Positions 38,344 through 50,200 of a stretch of 64,000 bases of DNA are shown piece after piece. Each line of letters opens with the position of its first letter. Position 1 is the first letter of the stretch. The stretch covers positions 310,001-374,000 of the forward strand of contig OZ038531.1 of NCBI GenBank assembly GCA_964036665.1, read 5' to 3'. The translations under genes and the position numbers were made by a program. This DNA comes from Gordius sp. MW1. Its lineage: Eukaryota; Nematomorpha; Gordioida; Gordea; Gordiidae. The notes under the pieces were generated by a model. That model was not told the origin of the DNA. It did no database searches and worked only from the letters and a program-made list of their open reading frames with translations.

Positions 38344-38879
38344 TTAAGTTCATATGAACTAAGATATAGATATAATAGACAGGTATACTAATATTTTAAA
38401 TCAACGTCAATGAAATTAATAATAATGTGTCCAAACAATTTATTGCCGCCAATATGTTAAATACAAATCTTATTAATAGGGCATGATATGTTTTTGAGGA
38501 ATGAATAAATAAAACATAAATTTTTATCAAATGTTATAACTTCAAAAATAGGAAATATTGGTTATAGAAATAAATTTTGATCTATAACTGTTTGCCACTT
38601 AAGGGGGATCATTACTTTTAACATTAGTTTATTTTCTTTATATTTTTACCTTGTTTAGCTTATATAACGTGCTTTACTTTGTGATTTCACTTAATTTTGG
38701 GTCTTCTCCTTTGATTCTTATCCTGTCAATCTTATTTTCTAACTAGACGTATTGTCGTTTTTCTACACGAAAACGGTTCAATCAGTTGGTTGCTATATTT
38801 TTTTGTAATAAAGTTACTCTTTTCAACATTAATTTTTCACCTCGATCACTCATTTCACTCTTCACTCGATGTTTCTGCT

Positions 38880-39080
38880 TCTTGTTTATTTATCAAGTAA
38901 TTGGTCCCACAGACGTAGGGTTTGTTTTGATGAGTTTCTTCCATGTTGATCGGATAAGTGCCATGTCTTTATTAATCTTTTTGTTTTTACTAGCTTTGTC
39001 CACTTGCCCTTTCCACGTGACACGAGATCGTTTTCGTTCTCTATTCCAAAAATTTGTATCAAACAATAGTTGCTCATAAT
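38880..39080 (-). pseudogene. Non-LTR retrotransposon 3' fragment
   Basis: The plus strand reads TTGGTCCCACAGACGTAGGG, then TTTGTTTTGATGAGTTTCTT and CTTTGTCCACTTGCCCTTTC, co-linear with the C-terminal reverse-transcriptase remnant at 63546-63845. The frame is shifted relative to that copy. Only the last 65 or so codons and the stop region are represented. Confidence 0.7.
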
Positions 39081-39772
39081 AACATTAAGTCGAGGACGTT
39101 ACTTTACAGATGGTCGGTTGAACCTTTTAAAATTTATTCTAACGATGAACATTTGAATATTTATGGTGGGTTCATTACTTGTCGTAAACAAGATAGCAAA
39201 ACGATTATTATATAGACCTAAACAACTTTTCATTGACATGTCTTTGATCTTTAATGTTACCGCTCTTTTAATTCTAATTTAAATCTAGCTTTACACCTTG
39301 TGTTTCAATCTCGTCTCGGTCGCGGAAGCCGGACTTCGTATCGGGTGCTATTATGATAATCTCGTCACATCTCTTTATAAAAAAACTCGATCTCATCTCG
39401 ACACGAATTCCCAACTTTTCAAAAAATTGTTAACTAAATAAAAATTTCTTCCAATTTATTATAATTATAAATAAAAATGGCCAACCTCTGTATAACTTTA
39501 ACACACAAACTTGATAAAGATTTAGTGTGTCGTGTCATTGACAATATAGAGATATATTTTAATTAATAAGTATAACATTTTCTATATGCAAAATTGAAAA
39601 AAACTATAAACTTGAAGTATAGATAATTAAATTTTTTATTTATAGTCACTGTGTCTGTCAAATATGAATTGACATAGAAATTTGTTAGTTCATTTATATT
39701 TGACTTGGCTACTAATTTGGGCTAATTGAGACTCACACGGGCTTAAGCGTAAAGCTCAAACTACCCTTTGTT
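39081..39772. other. Intergenic DNA
   Basis: Mostly AT-rich. A less AT-rich stretch near 39300-39410 contains repeated TCTCGTC/TCATCTCGAC strings but no recognisable element or gene. Confidence 0.4.
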
Positions 39773-39941
39773 CATTGGCGTAGCCAGGGGGGGGCGGCTG
39801 TCCCCCCTAATTTAAGAAGAAAAAAAATTTGTCAATGCAAAAACATTGAAAAATTAAAAAAAATTATGTTTTGCCCCCCTCTAATTGAACTTTTAAACGT
39901 TTTGCCCCCCCCCCCTAATCCAAAACCTGGCTACGCCCATG
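39773..39941. mobile_element. hAT-type MITE, GGGCGTAGCC family, perfect 8-bp TSD
   Basis: CATTGGCGTAGCCAGG at the left and CCTGGCTACGCCCATG at the right are inverted. CCTTTGTT occurs directly before (39765-39772) and after (39942-39949) the element. Internal G- and C-runs as in the other copies; no coding capacity. Confidence 0.9.
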
Positions 39942-40254
39942 CCTTTGTTTAACTAAATTATGGCAAACGTTAAATTTCATTGATATCACCATTATCTATT
40001 ATAGCCCATAGAGTTTATTGCATGTTTACTATAAAGTTATAAACCACAAAGTTGGAGTGTATGCTTTTCATAATATAATGTTCACCAATATAACGTTCCT
40101 TCTTTAACAACTTTCCAAAATATAATTTTCTTTATTATCTCGTTCACAAATATATAATCCCGTTTTTCAAATTCTAATAATGATCTCCCAAAAGTAAAAG
40201 TGTTGTATCGTGATGATTTTACAAATATTAAATACTTGTGTTCTGCATTTCGAT

Positions 40255-40403
40255 ATTCAATTTATATAAGCTTTCCTATATGGATATTGATTGATGTTGC
40301 GTGTGTGTAACATATAGTAGTTTTTGCAGTGCGTGTGTATTTTAATAAAATCTGATATGATTTAGTATTTATTAAAGATCGGCATATGCCACATATGCCA
40401 CAC
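40255..40403. repeat. 149-bp direct repeat, left copy
   Basis: Nearly identical to 41593-41741 over the last ~109 bp (TGTTGCGTGTGTGTAACATA through CACATATGCCACAC) and about 75% similar over the first 46. The near-identical part begins TG and ends CA, and contains AATAAAA, which would suit a very short LTR. Confidence 0.85.
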
Positions 40404-41592
40404 CTCACCCTTTCGAAAATTACTTATTAAGTTAGAGGTCGAGATTTACCTTATTATATATTTTTTTTATTATTTAACAAAATCCTGACAAACCATAGAT
40501 ATAACAAACAACCAAATTTTCACACATGTCCTAACTTTAATCCAAAATTTAATATAATTTATCTTTATACTTTTGCCATAATTTAAATTTATGCCTATCG
40601 GCATTTTTAATTTTAATATGCCATACTTCCAAATTTATATCCATTGACACCACTTACCGAAACCGAGGATACGGATTTTTAGCAAAATCCCGTTCCTCAT
40701 AAACCCGAGGTTGACTCATTAATTGAGTTCAGTGCCCCAAAAACCAACGTTGACTCAATATCTGAGTTCAGTGCCCTGTAAATACCCGGTTTAATAGTAT
40801 CAATTTTTTTAAAAATATTTCTGGCATTTCTCTCAAAACATTAATATAATCCAATTTACAGTTATCAACATTATTTTGATTCCTAGACTGTACCTTGCCA
40901 TTTTACATTTTATCATTACTCTCACCGTCCCTTCCTAATTTTATCAAAATCATAAGTAAACCGCTAAATTATAGTAACAAAAAACGATATGAGGGGTTAA
41001 ATAACATTTTTTTTAAATTTATTGTATGTAAGTACTTCCAGTGTGTTTGAATTTCATTGTTTTCGGACTACTGAGAATTTTTCCTGCACCTCAAATGATG
41101 TTCATTTCCTTGTGAATTAAAGAACAGAATATTTTCATAATTTAACCAAAATTTTCGGCTCCAGTTGTTTAATTCCATTTGTTGGATTCGTTTTTCGAAA
41201 AATTGGGGTAATTGTGGATGGGTCTATGCTTTTTTACCGAATTGTTTTTCTTGGCGCGAGTATAATTTCCTTTGATCTGACACCAATAATGAATTCTCGC
41301 GGTTCGAGAATTATAATCATAATTGTATTTATTAATTTTAAACTAATTTATTTGTTTCTAAACTACCGCGAATAAATGTTTATTATCTTCACTCTTTTTA
41401 AAACATTTTTTCGTTCATAACTATTCCAGTGAAAAATATAATAATATATATATGAATAGTAAACGTGAAAAGTGATCTATATATAATAGTCGATAAAATA
41501 ATATTATATCTTGGTAAGCGAGGTATATTGATCGATATGTATGATTATCCAATATCCAAATTAGTAATCATCATGATTTACATATAGTTGAC
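40404..41592. mobile_element. Interior between direct repeats; possible TRIM-like element
   Basis: 1.19 kb of AT-rich DNA without coding potential lies between two short direct repeats. It contains a local duplication of GTTGACTCA..GAGTTCAGTGCCC (about 40710-40780). A miniature LTR retrotransposon is one explanation, but I see no clear primer-binding site, polypurine tract or 5-bp target duplication; a plain segmental duplication is as likely. Confidence 0.35.
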
Positions 41593-41741
41593 ATTCATTT
41601 AATATAAACTTTCATATGCGGATCTTGATCAATGTTGCGTGTGTGTAACATATAGTAGTTTTTGCAGTGCGTGTGTATTTTAATAAAATCTGATATGATT
41701 TAGTATTTATTAAAGATCGGCATATGCCACATATGCCACAC
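41593..41741. repeat. 149-bp direct repeat, right copy
   Basis: Offset 1,338 bp from the left copy with the same order and orientation. Confidence 0.85.
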
Positions 41742-43160
41742 ATAATAATATTAATTTGATGCTAGTTGTATTTGCACATATTAGAGCGTTTTAAAAACGA
41801 AAATAAAAGCAGCTCGTTATTAGAATGAGAATAGTAGGTTTTAAGTTATTATTAAGATTGCAGGTATATAATTTTATAACTAAAATCACTATTACCAAAA
41901 AGTAAACTATAATATTAATGTTAAGGTTCAATTTTATATATCAAAAATCACCTTCCATTTTTATTTAACTTTGCCATTAAAACTTTGTTACTAATATAGT
42001 ATAAGTTCATGTTCGTTTTATTTAAGTGTGTTGCACAATTGTCATATTTATCGAAATATTATTAAATTCGAATGTACTTGTCTACCCTAGTTTTGAAAAG
42101 TAATGCATATTACAAAATATTGTAATAACATGATGTCTTTGTTTCGGATTTAGGAGATGTACCATAAGTTAAAGCATAAAAACTTCTAGAAAACTCATGA
42201 TTTAATTTATTAAGGTGCCAATTGTGGTGATATGATTTGTCATAACTTCGTTATTATTAACGTTATTTAATTACAATTGTATATATGTACTCCTTGTGGA
42301 GATATACCACGTTTATGTTATGTTCCTGTTGTAAAATGGATTATGTAAATTAGAAATAAACAAATTATAATTAAAACCCAACTTATCACACCATTGAATC
42401 CACAAATACATTTTTGAAAATAATCGTTTCGCAGGCACAGATGTCGCTAATCCTGAGCCACCTTAGCTTAACCTGGATAATTGTTCAAAGTAATTATACC
42501 ATTTTAATATCACCACATCAGACAGGATAAGAATTTGCTAAATTTAAAAATACTTTAGTAAGAATTACTACTCCAACGGAACTAATAAAATTTTGTAATA
42601 TATTATAATGCTATAGGTGTAAATATGTGATAAATATATTATTAAGTTATTCACATATCCCAAGAGCCACTCCTACTTAGGTGAATAAACTGAAATTCCA
42701 AAATATTTACTACATTTGGATGTTTTTTGATATCAAATTTGGTTTAATCATTAATTTACATTTCCTTAAATGTAAAATATCCAAAATAAAAATAAAAAAT
42801 TTAATTTCCTATCTTTTTATGATTAATAGAAAAGATTTGATATATCGTCGAAGGAATCTTATATCGTCTAGTCTCGACATCAGAATTCTCGTCTCGTATT
42901 CTGGTCAGTTTGTCGGATTTTCGCTTAGGTTAGGACGACACCAGACGAGATCGAGATTTTTCTCTGATTTTCCACTTCACTATTTACAGCTTGTAAAGGG
43001 CATCATCATTATAAGTGTCCATAAAAACTAATAATAAACAAAATTTATCTTAGTTACTGTCGGGGTCGCTTATATCTCCACCATTCTGGCATCAGTATGT
43101 AGCTATACCCCCTATCCCTGTACGTTAGATATTATATTTTCCCTCCCCATACAACTGTCT
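41742..43160. other. AT-rich intergenic DNA
   Basis: No gene recognised. A 116-codon frame at 42681-43031 has a strongly biased composition (Ile, Lys, Phe) and is probably chance. Confidence 0.45.
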
Positions 43161-43250
43161 TCTTTATCAAAGGTCCCAAAGTCATGGGGTTTCTTTTGAT
43201 GAGTTTCTTTTTACATTATTTAACCCGACAGGTATTAGTACCAGTTCGGC
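43161..43250 (-). pseudogene. Short non-LTR retrotransposon scrap
   Basis: AAGGTCCCAAAGTCATGGGG followed by TTTCTTTTGATGAGTTTCTT matches the same 3' coding edge seen at 38880 and 63546; the match then fades. Confidence 0.45.
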
Positions 43251-45636
43251 GGAACGAATTTCAATGAAATTTTATTCTAGACTTCTTTTCATGCTTAATA
43301 AGGTCAAACAATTGAAAAATATTAACAAAATTATTTACTTTGGGAAATAGAGGGGCGTGACCTACAGGTTACGCTGGGCGGCGCAAAACTACACATGTAT
43401 AAGAATTTATAAAAATGTCAAAATATGTAAATAATAGTGACGAGTTTTCTATAACATATATAAAAATTTAAAATTGACATATCGAGGAGTATAAAATATG
43501 TTAATTATAATGAAAAATTGACCAACTATATATGTGAATGCCTACATTATCCTATGCACACAAAATTCAAGTAGCTTTATGACAGACGACCCAATGCCTC
43601 TGAGTACAGAATAGCTTTTGAAGTATAGTAAGACTATTCTTAAAATTATATATTTTAAGGTTCAACTTCCGTTTACGCAGTTGTCCGTATTTCTTAATAT
43701 AATTTTGGACTGGAACTCTTTTAAAAATACATAATAAAATCGTTTCTTTATTGTGACAATATAGCTGATATGCATTTTGACAGGCAGCACCATGCCGAGG
43801 AAAATACCATTTCATGCCGCGACAAAATACTCTGCGGCATGCATATTTTAGTCAAAGCGATCGACACCTCCCCTAAAAGTATTCTACATTTCAATCATAT
43901 GGAGACTTTAATAACCCGACGAGTCTGTAATAATATCCAGAAGACTAACCTTTTATTGGTACCAATAACTAGTATAAATAATATCGGACGAACGTGGGTT
44001 ATAATTAAGACAAATAAAATATCGATTGAGTAATAATGGTATATGGGTTGCACGATGGTTGTGAGTAAATCTCCTGAAACTAATTGACGAGAACGGGTGT
44101 GGTCTACGTGGAGGAATTGGTTCGCGGGATCTTGGGCTCTCGATGGTTAATAGCAGTTACTACCCAGAGACGAAAAAAATATTAGATTAACATCCAGTGT
44201 ACAATCCAGCCTTATATCCCTGTCGATGCGCCTCTCAATTTGCATGAGCCATGAGGGATGCCGACCGTTTGACACCTGCTTCTAATTAGTGCACATCTAT
44301 TCACATAACAAAATACATTACATTTTATTCTCGACGCTATCTCATTAGCATAGGCGCGTAAAAGTTAGATGAGCTAACTACCTCACCACGGCTGCCACAA
44401 TAACTAAATCTTTTACTCACGCTAAACTCATTTGAATAGGCGTCAAAATTGACCAACTACAACAGAGACATAATTATTTTTTTAATTTTTGCGACCCCGT
44501 AGTTATTCGATAGGCGTGCACCGTTGATAGCATTGTGACAATATTTTTTATATGCATCTGACAGCTGTCAAATTTGAAGGGTATTTTGTTGTATAAATCC
44601 TCGTTTTTTTAATTTATATCGATGATCGGGCATTTTCAACGATTTACCCGCAATGTTCCTGTTCCTCAAATTCATTTTTGAAAGACACTTCATTTATTTA
44701 GGTATGGTAAGAAAATTTTCAATATAAACATTATATGTAGATGCAAAATTCTGATGGTAGTTGATCCACTAAGACCTATTTAGGTTTTATAATTAGGTAT
44801 ATTGCTGTAATATCCTATATAAGCTTAAAAATTACTCATATTCACGACATATGAAATAATATGTTTTGAAAGAAAGTGTTCTAGTTAATCTTCAGAATTT
44901 TCCAAATTAATGGGTTTAAAGACGTCCTTTTTCCATATTCCCACAATAGTGCGGTTCAAAGATTTCATCATTGTCTGCCCAATAAACCATGCTTTTGTTT
45001 GTCTAATTCGTTATGACCATCTGAATGCAAGAGTTAAGCATAGAACGCGGCAAACGTAAATAGTTGAAATGCAATTTATCTCCACTTTTTATATCCATTT
45101 TACCTTCTTGCTCTGGATTCAAAATGTAAACTCTATAAAAGATGAAAAGTATATTAATTATAGGTATAAATTTTTGAAAAATTAGCAGATTTTTATTTTT
45201 TAACTAAATTAAAAAAATAGCATTTATAAATTAAAAATTTTCATAAATGAAAAAAACCATTACAATTTATTTAAAATTCACTTTGTCTTGAATACATTAA
45301 AACTATTTAACCCCTATTTTAATTTATCATTCACGTGACATTTAAAAATTTGGTATCTCATAAATAATAATGATAAATCAAATTTTTAACTTAACGTAAT
45401 TTTAACTTAATAATAATTCTTTTTTACAAATTTTTGATCTACATATACTAAAATTTTTATTAAAATTAAGATCAGTTGAATTAAAAATGGTAGCATCATT
45501 TAATTATATAAGCCTTGTAACTATTTTTCCAGAGCTGTTTATGTAGCACCTTGAAGTTCTGCATATATTTTACGCGAAGTTAATTTTTGTTAAATTATAA
45601 ATAAAAGTTTCGAAATTTTTTTTGAATTTTTACTTC
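43251..45636. other. Intergenic DNA, nothing coding seen
   Basis: AT-rich with a less biased stretch at about 43770-44420. Open frames there (87 codons or fewer) show no recognisable motif. A perfect 12-bp palindrome TGACAGCTGTCA lies at 44559-44570. Confidence 0.4.
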
Positions 45637-45664
45637 CCCTTGTGAAAATCCTGGTTACGCGCCT
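45637..45664. mobile_element. Right-end scrap of a GGGCGTAGCC-family MITE
   Basis: CCCCTTGTGAAAATCCTGGT then TACGCGCCTG resembles the family's right terminus; no left end found. Confidence 0.35.
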
Positions 45665-47250
45665 GAATTACAACAAACTTTGGACCACCACATTTGTCAT
45701 TAAAAATCATCAAATAGCTCTTAATTTTATATCAGAATAATTATGAAACTGTCAAGATTCTAATGATATAAATTATATTGACGTTATCGACGAATGATTA
45801 ATAAATAATAGATATATGAGGACCGGTCGAAATTGCGAATTTAACGATATCTGAGACTATATAATTATATGAAATAACGAATAGGAGAGTAATTAAAACA
45901 TATCAGCTAAATCATCTAAGTGTGCTCTTCCATATTTAATTTAAACATCAAACCTTTAATCAGTAGTCTTTGAAATATATGCACTCAAAATCATGTCACT
46001 TACAGTTAGAGCAGAAATTAGATAGGTGAAAACATATATTAGAAGCATTCATAACACTAACATTTTATCATTCAGGGAAAATTCTCCTTGAAATCACCCT
46101 ACTTATTTGTTGGTGATGACTGACTACTAATCTAGTTATTTCAAATGCCATTGCAAGTTGAGCATATTTTTTAAATCAAGATGATTAATATTATATGTAA
46201 CATAAGGCTCTGTGTAAGTTTTACCTATAGTGTTTCCATAAAATTACTGACTACTAAAATTTTAGTGTTACAAAAATTGCAAAATCATGGTAAGGAATTA
46301 AACTCATTTCATTAAAATATATTTCCTTTTATTTTATTATTTTTGACATTCCAAAAATTACTTTAACTCATAAATATAAGTGATAATCTAATAAATTAGA
46401 AAATAATATAACCTAAAAATGAAATATCAGATGATCTTGGAATAGCCTTTCTTTCTTGACTATAAATCTACTATGTATAAGATCTGCTATATTTTACTTC
46501 CATTATTTAGACACTCAATTTCGTTCAAATTTCTTAATACAGAAAGAAAGATTGTACAGATATCCTACTCCATTTTGGAAGTCATACCAAAATTTTAGCC
46601 TAATAATACAGTAAATTTGTTATGGATAAATCTCTTTGCTTTAGCAATTAATAAAATAGCCGTTTTTATTACTTAGTGTATGCACAAATGACTTTGTTTA
46701 CCACCAGTGATTTACATTTTTAAATAAACTAGAAGGATTAGTTTTCAAAATATATATGCACAGTATTTTGCTTAAATTGCTTGTTACGTTGAATATTTAC
46801 ATATAAAATTATGTGTAAATTAAATTTCTAACAAATTAAAAAGTTTAAATTGCCAGCATGTTTTATGGATTGCATTTCATTTCTTTGAATTATATAAAAT
46901 TCATTAGTTAAAAGTACCATAATTATTTTTCTACGTTTTGCAAATGTTCAATCATGTGACCTATTTATACCAATACTCTACAGAAGCTCTGCATATCATT
47001 CCGTATGCAATCGGAATTTTCCGCAATTTGTAAATTTTTAAGACAGTCGCCATTTTGTTTTATTTTGTTTGGTGATTATAAATGATAAATAAATAAATAA
47101 TTGTAATAATAATTGTTTTTATATTTGAAATGGGCTAAAATCATGATATAAAATGGGTTAATATAGTTACAAAGTTAAATAACCCCATAAATGTTAAATT
47201 CAAGTGAAGCGGTATTCCCTATCTGTCACATCAAATTCATCAAACTATAA
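45665..47250. other. AT-rich DNA upstream of CBP, includes its 5' leader
   Basis: No repeats or other genes seen. The promoter and any non-coding first exon of the CBP gene must lie here or further upstream. CGCCATTTTG at 47048-47057, about 200 bp before the start codon, resembles a YY1-type core promoter site, but a single short match is weak evidence. Confidence 0.4.
47191..47250 (+). promoter_or_regulatory. Upstream ORF ending exactly at the CBP start codon
   Basis: ATG TTA AAT.. runs 19 codons (MLNSSEAVFPICHIKFIKL) and its TAA stop (47248-47250) directly abuts the CBP ATG (TAAATG). If transcribed, it would affect initiation at the main start. Transcription of this stretch is assumed, not shown. 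Confidence 0.35.
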
Positions 47251-50200
47251 ATGGAAACCGATACTTTGACTAACAAAAGGAGGAGGGTATCGTCACCATA
47301 TGAGAGTATTGGTAAGTTAATCTATTTTTATTATGCATATTTATATCTTTATAGATTGGAATATTTTAAATCATCTTGAAAATGATCTGCCTGATGAGTT
47401 AATGAATTCTTCTGCAAGCACTGCCAATTTAGTATCCATACCAAATAAAATTCCTAATGGACCTATTGTTACTATCGAGTCGGATGCCCAGAAAAATCCT
47501 CAACTTGCACAATTATTAAATCAATCTCCTTCAGCACCATCCTTCCATAGTCCCCCGTTAACTTCTATACCTGATCCTCATGCTGTCCCAAATCCCTATA
47601 GCAGACCAAATGTTAATTCATTAAAAAGTCCTTTACATGCATCCCTCAATAATGCCTCAATGTTTGCTGCAAAGCCTCAAAAAAACTTTTCACCAACCAA
47701 TAGAATGATGATCAGCAATTCCCTTATAAATCAAAATTCTAATCCTAATTTCATATCAAGTTCAATGATGAATAACCCTTATACATTATTAGAGCCTAAT
47801 GCTTTCCCCTCTTCAAGTTCCATTGCTGGCTTGAATATGACAAACTCTCATAGGATGTCATTTATTGCTAATACTCATTCTTCCAATATGCCAAATTCTT
47901 ATGCATCAAACTTAAACTACAATCCCACAATGTTTTCACAAGCCCCACTTCATTTTACAGTAAATTTAAATAAATACACTTACATTTCTTCACTTAATTT
48001 TTAATTTTAGAATTCAAATGCACTATCTTCAATGATGACCAATAGTGCAATTTATCAACAAGTTCCTCCTAATGTTCAAATTATTAATACATCTCCAATA
48101 CCATTGCAAGTTCAACAACCTCAAAAAGTAACTGTATTTTTGCAAATCTCTTGATCACTATATCTGTTTTAGGCATTGCATAATTCAATTCAAAACAATT
48201 TGACACTTAATTCAAATTTGAATCAGACTAGTGGATCTCAACAGCACGTCGCAGATCCTGAAAAAAGAAAGTTAATTCAACAACAATTGGTTTTACTTCT
48301 ACATGCTCATAAATGTCAGAAACGTGACCAATTTGCCCCAAATGGGGAAGTCAAACCAACATGTACCCTCCCCCATTGCAAAACAATGAAAAATGTTTTA
48401 AACCATATGATGAGTTGTACTGCAGCAAAATCTTGTTCAGGTATTGATATAACCATGACATTGAACCTTTAGATGCTTTTCTTTTATATAATAAGCACAA
48501 TAACATAAACACCTTTTAATATTATAAATACAATATTGTACAAACTATTCTTAAGGACTCATGTTTGCAAATTTATATATTTTTAATTCAGATAAATATT
48601 TGTTATACAATGCCTTAATGATAATTTATTCTCTCACAGTTCCACATTGTGCTTCTTCCCGTCAAATCATAACCCATTGGAAAAATTGTACGAGGCTCGA
48701 TTGCACTGTTTGTTTACCGTTGAAAAGGCCCCCACCAACCCAATCCTCTCAAGGTAACCAACACTCCAACCCTTCTTTCAATAGTTTTCTTGAAACACAT
48801 ATTGTTTATATCCTAATTTTTATACACCAAATAGCATTTGTTTTATATTATTAATTAGCGTTTTATAAATGGCTGGGCATTTGTTTGGTCGACATTTGAT
48901 AAACAAACCAAAGGTTTTTTGGCCCCCCCCCCTTTTACTTAGCTGACATCTATTAATCGAAATTTGAAAAACACTAAAGGTCCACCAATGAAACTCAGTC
49001 GTTTTGGCAACACAATAATCATGCAGCTTTTGCCCATATTTGTGTATTTTTTCAGGTTTGCCAGACAACAGAAATGTGGGTAACAGCCATTTACAAAATA
49101 ACATTTCTACCGATACCTCTTCCAATAACCCTCCGCACATGTCTTCTAACTCCTTCAATCCCAATCGAGGCATGCCCCCTCCCTACCCGTATAATTCCCC
49201 GATTGGAAATAACAACGTTATCGTTAACAATAATAATCCCAACTCTAACAACAATTCTTCGCCCTTCTTGCCACCTAACCTATCCCAATTTCACCCATCC
49301 TCAACACCTCTACTTATACAACAACAGGTCAGTCTAATTTTTTTAATGATCTCACATTTTAACACATTTCTCAATTTTATTAACTTAACAAATGTTTATA
49401 TTCCTATTTTTCCATTAAAACTCATTTTTTGGCCTCAGTATACGTCCACATGTACGAACAACTTACATCAACAAATCGGCCCAGGTCCCAAAGCCATAGA
49501 AATACAAGAGATGGGTTGCTCTTCTTCGTTGAATTCACTCAATACCTGTGGTTCCATAGCCATGAACATGAACAACGTCAATAACAACGCCGTGGTAAAC
49601 GCTATGCAATTAGGTGGTGGTGGTGGCAATGGTAATAACTCAGTAGGCCCTCAAGCAGCCACTTCCTTCACGTTTACCACTACGGTCCAGTCGGTTAAGG
49701 GCGTCCAGGCCTGGCATTCTCTAGTCACGGAAGACCTACGCAGACACCTCGTGCTCAAGTTGTAAGTGTGCCCATCGTAACTTCTCGTTTTTCCTTTTTC
49801 CGTCGCTATACCGTGCGTGCATACATAAACTTGGGTGGGATGCTGCTTTTTCCATCGAGTTTTTCTTTAAAATACGGGTTAATACGTATGGTAGTGTTGT
49901 TAAAAGATTTGGGTTTCGTTAAGTCAAACTTCAGACAGACCACTATTTTGTGGTCCGTTTTTAAATTTGGACTAGCCTAGAGGTCGACTAAGGAAAATAG
50001 ACAAACATTTATGGTCTATTTTTGTGAGGTGACAACACCAAAGGTTAACTCAACAAAACCCAAACCTTTTTACCACACTACCCACAGTCTAATTTATGGA
50101 TAGTTTGGTTTCAATGAACCATGTTATTAGAACAGAAACTTTTTTAGCTCCTAAAAGATATAATTGTGCATTTTACCAAGTTTTTTGTTGGTTATAAGTG

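Noticed and set aside
43770..44033. Possible 87-codon gene
   Set aside because: No recognisable motif, no splice partners, and an equally long frame on the opposite strand.
49768..49980. 70-codon frame after CBP exon 7
   Set aside because: Lies in intron 7 and overlaps a MITE; KIX continuity demands splicing to 50487.
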